64,000 nucleotides of DNA. Origin: Xanthomonas hydrangeae. GTDB taxonomy: Bacteria; Pseudomonadota; Gammaproteobacteria; Xanthomonadales; Xanthomonadaceae. A program made the position numbers and the translations under genes. Shown piece by piece: positions 51,963 through 59,004 of the stretch. The notes below the pieces were generated by a model, which worked only from the letters and a program-made list of their open reading frames with translations, ran no database searches and was not told the DNA's origin. The stretch spans positions 248,001 through 312,000 of the forward strand of contig LR990730.1 of the NCBI GenBank assembly GCA_905142475.1. The letters run 5' to 3'. The first letter of the stretch is position 1; each line of letters starts with the position of its first letter.

Positions 51963-53186
51963 ATGCGCATGAGCACACCGCGCCCACGAGGCAGCCGCGC
52001 ACTGGAAGCGCTGCATTTCAGCGTGGCCGATGTGCAGGACGGGCTGGGGCCGTTTCTCAGCGTGTTTTTGCAATCCAAGGGCTGGTCGGTGGCGGCGATC
52101 GGTACGGTGATGAGCGTGGGCGGCATCGCCGGCATGCTTGCCACCACGCCGGCCGGTGCACTGGTCGATACCACCCGGCGCAAGCGCGCCGTGGTGGTGG
52201 TCGGCTGTCTGGCGATTCTGTTGGCCACTGCACTGATCTGGCTGCGGCCGAGCTCCTCCGGTGTGGTCGCCGCACAGATCGTCTCGGCATTGGCGGCAGC
52301 CGGTATCGGCCCGGCGCTGACCGGCATCACCTTGGGGCTGGCGCATGCGCATGGGTTCGATCATCAACTGGCGCGCAATCAGGTCGCCAACCATGCCGGC
52401 AACATGCTGGCCGCACTATTGGCCGGCTGGCTGGGATGGCGTTACGGGTTCGCGGCGGTGTTCGTGCTCACCGCTGCATTCGGTGTGTTGGCGATCGTGG
52501 CGGTGTGGCTGATTCCGTCGGCGGCCATCGACCATCGCGCCGCGCGTGGTCTCGGCAACACCGATGGCGCCGACGCTCTCAGTGGTTGGCGCGTCTTGCT
52601 GACCTGCCGTCCACTGGCGCTGTTGGCGGTCACGCTGGGTCTGTTCCATCTGGGCAATGCGGCGATGTTGCCGTTGTACGGCATGGCGATCGTGGCCGCG
52701 CATGCGGGCGACCCGAGTGCGCTGACGGCCACCACCATCGTGGTCGCGCAGGCCACGATGGTGGTGGTGGCGTTGTTGGCGATGCGCTGGATCCGCCTGC
52801 ACGGACATTGGTGGGTGTTGCTGGTGGCATTCATGGCGTTGCCATTGCGCGCGCTGGTCGCCGCATCGTTGATCCAGGGCTGGGGCGTGTTTCCGGTGCA
52901 GATGCTCGATGGACTCGGTGCCGGCCTGCAGGCCGTGGTGGTGCCGGCGTTGGTGGCGCGTTTGCTGCAGGGCACCGGGCGCGTCAATGTCGGTCAGGGC
53001 GCTGTGATGACGGTGCAAGGTGTGGGCGCGGCGCTGAGCCCGGCATTCGGTGGCTGGCTGGCGCACGCCTTCGGCTATCGCGTCGCGTTTCTGGCGCTGG
53101 GCGCGATCGCGTTGTTGGCGGTGGCGCTGTGGGCAGGCTGCCGCGGCATGTTGCGGGCAGCGATCGATGTGCAAGCGGTGCAGTGA
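51963..53186 (+). CDS. Major facilitator superfamily transporter
   Basis: 407 residues with about 12 hydrophobic segments and the MFS loop between helices 2 and 3 (GALVDTTRRKRAV, a motif-A like D-x(3)-R-[RK]). Motif C/central-loop and a second motif A-like segment (ARLLQGTGRVN) are visible. The LHFSVADVQDGLGPFLSVFLQSKGWS start marks a group of MFS proteins of unknown substrate. It is 104 nt after the duplicated-domain gene on the same strand, so part of the same transcript is possible. ATG 51963 could also be 51969 (MSTPRPR). Confidence 0.87.
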   Translation: MRMSTPRPRGSRALEALHFSVADVQDGLGPFLSVFLQSKGWSVAAIGTVMSVGGIAGMLATTPAGALVDTTRRKRAVVVVGCLAILLATALIWLRPSSSGVVAAQIVSALAAAGIGPALTGITLGLAHAHGFDHQLARNQVANHAGNMLAALLAGWLGWRYGFAAVFVLTAAFGVLAIVAVWLIPSAAIDHRAARGLGNTDGADALSGWRVLLTCRPLALLAVTLGLFHLGNAAMLPLYGMAIVAAHAGDPSALTATTIVVAQATMVVVALLAMRWIRLHGHWWVLLVAFMALPLRALVAASLIQGWGVFPVQMLDGLGAGLQAVVVPALVARLLQGTGRVNVGQGAVMTVQGVGAALSPAFGGWLAHAFGYRVAFLALGAIALLAVALWAGCRGMLRAAIDVQAVQ

Positions 53187-53338
53187 AGCTGTGGCATGAG
53201 CGCGGCGCCCAGGCACAACATCGCAGCAACAATCGAGTGGAGCGGATTGCGCGCAGAACCATCACCGGCGCGCGATACGCCGCTTTCCGGCAGCGATTAG
53301 CCGCCCGTCAGTTGTGCAGTCGTATCGATCATTGCGAC

Positions 53339-53815
53339 TTACCGACCGCCGCTGAAGTCCCATTGCCGCCAGGCTTCGAACACCATGACCGCGACCGTGT
53401 TGGACAGATTGAGGCTGCGGTTGTCCGGTCGCATCGGCACACGCAGCCGGTGCTGTGGCGGGATGGATTCCAGTACATCGGCCGGCAGGCCGCGGGTTTC
53501 CGGGCCAAACAAAAAGGCATCGCCATCTGCGAACTGCGGTGTGTCGTAACGCACGCTGCTACGCGTACTCAGTGCAAACACGCGCTTGGGCGCGATTGCG
53601 GCAAGTGCAGTGGGCAGGTCGGCATGCACCTGCAGGGTTGCGTACTCGTGATAGTCCAGGCCGGCGCGTTTGAGCTGCTTGTCGCTGAGGTCGAAGCCGA
53701 GCGGCTCGATCAGGTGCAGGCGCGCGCCGGTGTTGGCGCACAAGCGGATCACATTGCCCGTATTGGGCGGAATTTCTGGTTGAAACAGGATGACATCGAG
53801 GACGGGTGCTGACAT
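53339..53815 (-). CDS. trmL: tRNA (cytidine/uridine-2'-O)-methyltransferase TrmL
   Basis: 158 residues from ATG 53815. SPOUT-fold methyltransferase acting on the wobble nucleotide (position 34) of tRNA-Leu in E. coli. The three SPOUT motifs are present: IPPNTGNVIRLCANTG, LFGPETRGLP and RSLNLSNTVAVMVFEAWRQ. Cytoplasmic. It is followed, in the same orientation, by nothing for 150 bp; the upstream neighbour (53842-54303) is co-oriented with a gap of 26 nt. Confidence 0.94.
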   Translation of the reverse strand: MSAPVLDVILFQPEIPPNTGNVIRLCANTGARLHLIEPLGFDLSDKQLKRAGLDYHEYATLQVHADLPTALAAIAPKRVFALSTRSSVRYDTPQFADGDAFLFGPETRGLPADVLESIPPQHRLRVPMRPDNRSLNLSNTVAVMVFEAWRQWDFSGGR

Positions 53816-53841
53816 GCGCGCAAGTGTAGCTGCGCGCGTGC

Positions 53842-54303
53842 TTAAAGGCCGAGGGTGACGTTGACCAGTGCTTCCAGCTCGACCGGCGCCGGCTGCAGCT
53901 GCGGCACCGGCAGGTTGACGATGACCTGACCCATCAGCGCGCCAATGGCGGCAGCGGCCTGGCTCGAAGCGGTCTGTGCACTGGCAGTGGTGCTGCGGAC
54001 CACCAGATCGGCGCGCTGTTCGGCCGAGGGGCGGACCTGGACGGTCGCCAGGGTGACGATGCGCGGGCCGGCCTGTTCGGCAGCGAGTGCGGCCAGTTGC
54101 TCGGCCGACGGACGCACCTGCACGGCGGGCAGGCTGCGGATGTCGCTGCTGCGCTCCAGTGTCTGCTGGGCGATCTGGTCGGCGGCCGGGCGAACCTGCA
54201 CGGTGTCCAGCGTGGTCAGGCTGGCGGCCTGGGCGAAACCCGCCAGGGCGGTGCCGGCGAGCAGGGCGGCGGAGAGGGCGATGCGCAGGGTCTGGGTCTT
54301 CAT
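53842..54303 (-). CDS. Exported small protein with three VQVRP-x-A-[DE]-Q motifs
   Basis: 153 residues from ATG 54303. Signal peptide to about residue 26 (FAQA|ASLTT). The mature protein has three spaced repeats: LDTVQVRPAADQIAQQ, LPAVQVRPSAEQLAALAAEQ and LATVQVRPSAEQRADLVV, each preceded by a short L-[TP]-x segment. It ends with a hydrophobic, proline-containing stretch (MGQVIVNLPVPQLQPAPVELEALVNVTLGL, 54 to 5 residues before the end, given in part). No family recognised. Repeats of this kind suggest a small envelope or adhesion scaffold. Codon use is typical of the chromosome. Confidence 0.7.
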   Translation of the reverse strand: MKTQTLRIALSAALLAGTALAGFAQAASLTTLDTVQVRPAADQIAQQTLERSSDIRSLPAVQVRPSAEQLAALAAEQAGPRIVTLATVQVRPSAEQRADLVVRSTTASAQTASSQAAAAIGALMGQVIVNLPVPQLQPAPVELEALVNVTLGL

Positions 54304-54701
54304 GGTGACGTCTCTTGGTGTGGGTGATCAGTGGTGTGGTAGTAAGGTAGTACACCGTTTCGGTATGCGCAAGAACTTTCTCGGTGCTTTTTTATTTATT
54401 CAGCTGGAAGTCATAATCAGATGGGCACACGACACGGCTGGCTCCTTGCCGGTGAACTAGCAGCAAAGTGCGTGCCAGCATCAGTGCATTGATTTAAAAG
54501 GGATTTGTTGTTGGCGGCAGTGTCCGCGTCTGGACACCCGGACGCGTGCGGTGCCCGCGGACAGCGCAGCGGAGGGATCGCCAGGGCAATGGAAGTGACA
54601 TTCGGTGCGCTGAATGAGGCGGTGGCCGGCACACGGCACGCGCTGATTGCCGGCAGACAACTGCGGCACAATCCGGCTTTACCCACAGGTGTCCAAGACT
54701 T
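54304..54701. other. Gene-free interval with AT-rich block
   Basis: 398 bp without a supported gene. Around 54330-54420 it is AT-rich and probably holds the promoter for the VQVRP-repeat gene on the minus strand, including a direct GTAGTA repeat (54339-54353). The remainder has no recognisable feature apart from the promoter side of the DUF4156 gene. Confidence 0.55.
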
Positions 54702-55022
54702 ATGCGCGTGCTCATGCTGTCTGTTCTGGTTGCCGCTACTACCGCGGCCTGCACCTGGGTGCCGATCGAACAAAGCGGCAAGGGCGTGCAGGTCCTGCCC
54801 GCAGGCCCTGTGCCAGCTGGCTGTCAGCAGCAGGGCGAGGTCGTGGTGTCGGTCAAGAGCAAGGTCGGCTTCTATAACCGCAACCCGTTGCGGGTGCAGG
54901 AAGAGCTGGAGACGCTGGCACGCAACGAGGCCCCGGGCGCCAATGCCAACACGGTCCAGGCGCAGGGCCAGCCGGCCGATGGCAGCCAGCGTTTCAACGC
55001 GCTCCGCTGCCCGCCGCGCTGA
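54702..55022 (+). CDS. DUF4156-family lipoprotein
   Basis: 106 residues. The signal peptide ends in a lipobox-like TTAAC (Cys17). The mature domain matches DUF4156: WVPIEQSGKGVQVLPAG, CQQQGEVVVSVKSKVGFYNR, RVQEELETLARNEAPGANANTV and a C-terminal cysteine (ALRCPPR). E. coli YbaY-like and RcsF-type small lipoproteins share size but not sequence. Function unknown; envelope location is inferred. It is 101 nt upstream of oleA, same strand, but probably a separate unit. Confidence 0.8.
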   Translation: MRVLMLSVLVAATTAACTWVPIEQSGKGVQVLPAGPVPAGCQQQGEVVVSVKSKVGFYNRNPLRVQEELETLARNEAPGANANTVQAQGQPADGSQRFNALRCPPR

Positions 55023-55123
55023 ACCGTTGGGCCAGGGCGAGGCCGGTTCAATTGTAAAGATGCGGTAAAAGCGGCCAGCAGCTAGACTGACGCCCCCTCG
55101 CCTGACGCCATGGCGCTATTTCG

Positions 55124-56140
55124 ATGCTCTTCCAGAATGTCTCCATCGCGGGACTGGCGCATATTGATGCGCCGCACACGCTGACTTCCAAGGAAATCAA
55201 CGAGCGCCTGCAACCGACCTACGACCGTCTCGGGATCAAGACCGACGTGTTGGGCGACGTTGCGGGTATCCATGCACGGCGCCTGTGGGACCAGGATGTC
55301 CAGGCATCGGATGCCGCCACGCTGGCCGCACGCAAGGCACTGCTCGACGCCGGGATCGGCATCGAGAAGATCGGCCTGCTGGTCAACACCTCGGTGAGCC
55401 GCGACTACCTGGAGCCGTCCACGGCCTCCATCGTGTCCGGCAACCTGAGGGTCGGCGACCACTGCGTGACCTTCGACGTCGCCAACGCCTGCCTTGCCTT
55501 CATCAACGGCATGGACATCGCCGCCCGCATGCTGGAGCGTGGCGAGATCGACTACGCGCTGGTCGTGGACGGCGAGACCGCCAACCTGGTCTACGAAAAG
55601 ACGCTGGAGCGCATGACCTCGCCGGACGTCACCGAGGAGGAGTTCCGCAACGAACTCGCCGCGCTGACCCTGGGCTGCGGTGCGGCGGCCATGGTCATGG
55701 CGCGCACCGAGCTGGTGCCCGACGCGCCGCGCTACAAGGGGGGCGTGACCCGCTCGGCCACCGAGTGGAACAAGCTGTGCCGGGGCAACCTGGACCGCAT
55801 GGTCACCGACACCCGGCTGCTGCTGATCGAAGGCATCAAGCTGGCGCAGAAGACCTTCCTGGCCGCCAAGCAGGCGATGGGCTGGGCGGTGGACGAGCTG
55901 GACCAGTTCGTCATCCACCAGGTCAGCCGCCCGCACACCGCCTCGTTCGTGAAGTCGTTCGGCATCGACCCGGCCAAGGTCATGACCATCTTCGGCGAGC
56001 ACGGCAATATCGGCCCGGCCTCGGTGCCGATCGTGCTCAGCAAGCTCAAGGAACTGGGCCGCCTGAAGAAGGGCGACCGGATCGCGCTGATGGGCATTGG
56101 CTCGGGGCTGAATTGCTCGATGGCGGAAGTGGTTTGGTGA
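55124..56140 (+). CDS. oleA: OleA, long-chain acyl-CoA condensing thiolase-superfamily enzyme
   Basis: 338 residues. Condenses two fatty acyl-CoA molecules head to head into a 2-alkyl-3-ketoacid, the first step to long-chain cis-alkenes. The active-site residues are all there: Glu97 (RDYLEPST), Cys123 (VANACLAF), His265 (VIHQVSRPH) and Asn295 (EHGNIGPAS); published X. campestris numbering, as I recall it, is 20 higher because of a tag. In other Xanthomonas ole clusters oleB follows; here a Fic/R-M cassette is in between. The sequence TTAAAAAAAATGGATTTTTAG follows the stop and is AT-rich. Confidence 0.95.
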   Translation: MLFQNVSIAGLAHIDAPHTLTSKEINERLQPTYDRLGIKTDVLGDVAGIHARRLWDQDVQASDAATLAARKALLDAGIGIEKIGLLVNTSVSRDYLEPSTASIVSGNLRVGDHCVTFDVANACLAFINGMDIAARMLERGEIDYALVVDGETANLVYEKTLERMTSPDVTEEEFRNELAALTLGCGAAAMVMARTELVPDAPRYKGGVTRSATEWNKLCRGNLDRMVTDTRLLLIEGIKLAQKTFLAAKQAMGWAVDELDQFVIHQVSRPHTASFVKSFGIDPAKVMTIFGEHGNIGPASVPIVLSKLKELGRLKKGDRIALMGIGSGLNCSMAEVVW

Positions 56141-56188
56141 GTTGCACCACGTGACGTGTTAAAAAAAATGGATTTTTAGTACACGTTC

Positions 56189-56221
56189 CCTCATCATGTT
56201 CGTTCTAAGAACATGATGAGG
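56189..56221 (+). promoter_or_regulatory. Palindrome immediately upstream of the Fic gene
   Basis: Perfect 13-bp inverted repeat CCTCATCATGTTC (56189-56201) / GAACATGATGAGG (56209-56221), 7-nt spacer, ending 5 nt before ATG 56227. Its inner GTTCTAAGAAC (56202-56212 region) is itself palindromic. It could be an operator for the winged-helix domain of the Fic protein, or an mRNA hairpin that hides the ribosome site. Confidence 0.6.
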
Positions 56222-56226
56222 CAGGC

Positions 56227-57375
56227 ATGGATAGCGTGTCGAAGTTCATCGCTGAGCTCCCCTACAACGATCTCCCGCTGCTTCCACCAGCGGGAGATAT
56301 CGAAACGCGGAGTCTGCTCAAGGCTTGCATCAATGCGCGAACTGCATTGGCCGAACTGAAACAGGCAACAGCGTTGCTGCCAAATCCTACGGTGCTGATC
56401 AATACGATTCCGATGCTTGAGGCTCAGGCCAGTTCTGAGATCGAGAACATCGTGACGACGACGGACGAACTGTTCCGCTACGCCGAAGATCAGGACAAGG
56501 CACAAAAGCCTGCCACTAAGGAAGCATTGCGTTACCGCAGTGCGCTCTACGAAGGATTTCAGTCGCTACAGCAGCGGCCTTTGTGTACGGACACCTCTGT
56601 TGTCGTCTGCAGCCGTATCAAGGCGGTGCAAATGCAGATCCGTCGCGTACCCGGGACTGCTCTGGCCAACGACCAAACCCAGCAGGTCATCTACACGCCG
56701 CCGGTTGGTGAGACGCTGCTGCGCGATAAACTAGCCAACTGGGAACGCTTCATCCATGAAAACACCGACGTCGATCCATTGATTCGCATGGCTGTCGCGC
56801 ACTATCAATTCGAAGCGATCCACCCGTTCACCGATGGCAACGGCCGCACCGGGCGGGTACTGAACTTACTGATACTCATTGAGCAGGGCCTGCTTGATCT
56901 GCCAGTGCTCTATCTGTCCCGTTACATCATCCGCCACCGCAGCGACTACTACCGCCTGCTACTGGATGTGACGCGGCATGGGCATTGGGCCGAATGGATT
57001 CACTACATGCTGGCTGCCGTTGCCGAAACCGCTGCATGGACGACGGCGAAGATCCAGGCGATTCGAGGACTGGAGGCGCAGGCCCGCGACTACATTCGTG
57101 ATCACGCTCCCAAGGCATATAGCCGGGAGTTGGTGGACGTGATTTTCAACCAGCCTTACTGCCGTATCCAGAATGTCGTCGACATGGTGGGGGTCACGCG
57201 CCAGACCGCCGCACGGCATCTAAAAGAGCTTGCGGATATTGGCGTGCTGCACGACCAGCGGCAGGGCAAGGAGAAATTATTCCTACATCCGGCGTTCCTT
57301 CGCTTGCTTTCAAATGACGACAACCAGTTACCCGCATACCGCATGCCTGCGCGGAACGTGGAACCGAACACATGA
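56227..57375 (+). CDS. Fic-domain AMP-transferase-type protein with C-terminal winged helix
   Basis: 382 residues. N-terminal Fic_N region (about 20-100) with the inhibitory motif SSEIEN, the [ST]xxxE[GN] type that masks the active site (class II Fic). The core motif HPFTDGNGRTGR (about 204-215) is complete. The C-terminal part (about 300-360) is a winged helix (RIQNVVDMVGVTRQTAARHLKEL). Fic proteins AMPylate target hydroxyls; such Fic genes with DNA-binding domains occur next to type I and III restriction systems. It overlaps mod by 4 nt (ATGA). The G+C is below the surroundings, consistent with acquisition. Confidence 0.88.
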   Translation: MDSVSKFIAELPYNDLPLLPPAGDIETRSLLKACINARTALAELKQATALLPNPTVLINTIPMLEAQASSEIENIVTTTDELFRYAEDQDKAQKPATKEALRYRSALYEGFQSLQQRPLCTDTSVVVCSRIKAVQMQIRRVPGTALANDQTQQVIYTPPVGETLLRDKLANWERFIHENTDVDPLIRMAVAHYQFEAIHPFTDGNGRTGRVLNLLILIEQGLLDLPVLYLSRYIIRHRSDYYRLLLDVTRHGHWAEWIHYMLAAVAETAAWTTAKIQAIRGLEAQARDYIRDHAPKAYSRELVDVIFNQPYCRIQNVVDMVGVTRQTAARHLKELADIGVLHDQRQGKEKLFLHPAFLRLLSNDDNQLPAYRMPARNVEPNT

Positions 57376-59003
57376 CTAAAAAATACGACCATCTCGATCG
57401 TCAAACCTTGATCGGCCTATTGCAGCGGCGCGATGCCGAGCGCCAGCTGGGTTTGGTATGGGAGCGCGACGAGATCGAGGCCGACCAGGCACTCAACGAC
57501 GATTTTGTCGCGTTGTCATTAGATGCCGGCCTGAGCCATGGCGAGGCGCCGTGGGACAACCTGATCATCGAAGGTGACAACTACGACGCGCTGCGTGCAC
57601 TGCGGATGACTCATAGAGGCGCGATCCGCTGCATTTATATCGACCCGCCTTACAACACCGGTAATAAGGACTTCGTCTACAACGATCGCTTCGTCGACAA
57701 GACTCACCGGTTCCGTCATTCGCTATGGCTGGAGTTCATGTATCGGCGCCTGCAGCTGGCTAAAGAGTTGTTGGCTGATGATGGAGTTATTTTTGTAAGT
57801 ATTGATGACAATGAAGTGTTTCGACTTGGAATGTTGATGGACCGTATATTTGGAGAGAAAAATTTTATTGCCAATGTTATTTGGCAAAAAGTCTTTTCTC
57901 CAAAAGGGACAGCACAACATTTCTCTGACGATCACGAATACGTAATTATTTACGGGCGTGACAAAAATAAATGGCGACCTAACTTGCTTGCAAGAACGGC
58001 TGCTCAAGATCGCGCTTATAAAAATCCTGATGATGATCCTCGCGGCCTTTGGACTTCGGGAGATCTTTCAGCTAGAAATTACTATTCCAAGGGAATCTAT
58101 TCGATTGTCGGCCCAACTGGCCGAGTCATCGCAGGCCCGCCTGCAGGAACGTATTGGCGTTTCTCCGAAGAAAGGTTTAAAGAACTGGATGCGGACAATC
58201 GTATTTGGTGGGGCAAAAGTGGCGATAATATGCCTCGACTCAAGCGGTTTCTAGCAGATGTCCAGCAAGGCACGGTTCCACAAACACTTTGGACTTACGG
58301 CGAAGTCGGTCACACGCAAGATGCAAAGAAGCAGCTACTTGATGTCCTCAATTTTAATTCTACAAATGATGTTTTCTCTACCCCTAAGCCTATCCAATTG
58401 ATGGAGCGAATACTAAGCATCGCCAGCAAGCCGGGTGACACTGTCCTTGATTTCTTTGCAGGCTCGGGCACATTTGCTCAGGCAGTTGCCAAGCTAAATT
58501 CTGAAGATGGCGGGAAACGCAAGTTCATCCTAGTCAGCAGCACGGAAGCCACTGAGGATACGCCTGACAAGAACCTCTGCCGCGATGTTTGCGCCGAGCG
58601 CGTACGCCGTGTGCTGGGTGGCCACACCAATACCAAGGGTCAACCAGTTGAGGGCCTGGGCGGCGGCTTCGCCTACTTGCGTACCCGTCGTATCCCGAAG
58701 CATCGGTTGGCGCTGAAGCTGGACCACGCGGAGGTTTGGCACGCGCTCCAACTATTGCATAGCCGACCGTTGTCCCACTGGCCTGGCGGCGGTTTTGCCA
58801 GCGATGACGAACTGGCCTATCTGGCGGATTTCCAGGCCGCACATGTAGAGCAGTTACGTGAGTGGCTGCGGACCCGCACAGCGGCAGTCGCTGTCGTCTA
58901 TACCTGGTCGACGGAACGGCTGAACGGATTGCTGGGAGAGACAGCGGCCGACTTGTCTCTGCTGCCCTTGCCGCACCACCTGCGCGAACGCTTCGGACGT
59001 TGA
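57372..59003 (+). CDS. Type III restriction-modification system, DNA methyltransferase (Mod)
   Basis: 543 residues. Beta-class N6-adenine methyltransferase: motif IV IDPPYNTG (91-97) precedes motif I DFFAGSGTF (about 360-367). The stretch between them, where the target-recognition domain is expected, has strikingly low G+C (57770-58560), while both ends are GC-rich. It recognises and methylates the specific sequence and guides Res. Start ATG 57372 overlaps the Fic stop; the stop is 1 nt before res. Length is at the lower end of type III Mods (about 540-680). Intact, no frameshift. Confidence 0.92.
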   Translation: MTKKYDHLDRQTLIGLLQRRDAERQLGLVWERDEIEADQALNDDFVALSLDAGLSHGEAPWDNLIIEGDNYDALRALRMTHRGAIRCIYIDPPYNTGNKDFVYNDRFVDKTHRFRHSLWLEFMYRRLQLAKELLADDGVIFVSIDDNEVFRLGMLMDRIFGEKNFIANVIWQKVFSPKGTAQHFSDDHEYVIIYGRDKNKWRPNLLARTAAQDRAYKNPDDDPRGLWTSGDLSARNYYSKGIYSIVGPTGRVIAGPPAGTYWRFSEERFKELDADNRIWWGKSGDNMPRLKRFLADVQQGTVPQTLWTYGEVGHTQDAKKQLLDVLNFNSTNDVFSTPKPIQLMERILSIASKPGDTVLDFFAGSGTFAQAVAKLNSEDGGKRKFILVSSTEATEDTPDKNLCRDVCAERVRRVLGGHTNTKGQPVEGLGGGFAYLRTRRIPKHRLALKLDHAEVWHALQLLHSRPLSHWPGGGFASDDELAYLADFQAAHVEQLREWLRTRTAAVAVVYTWSTERLNGLLGETAADLSLLPLPHHLRERFGR

Positions 59004-59004
59004 T

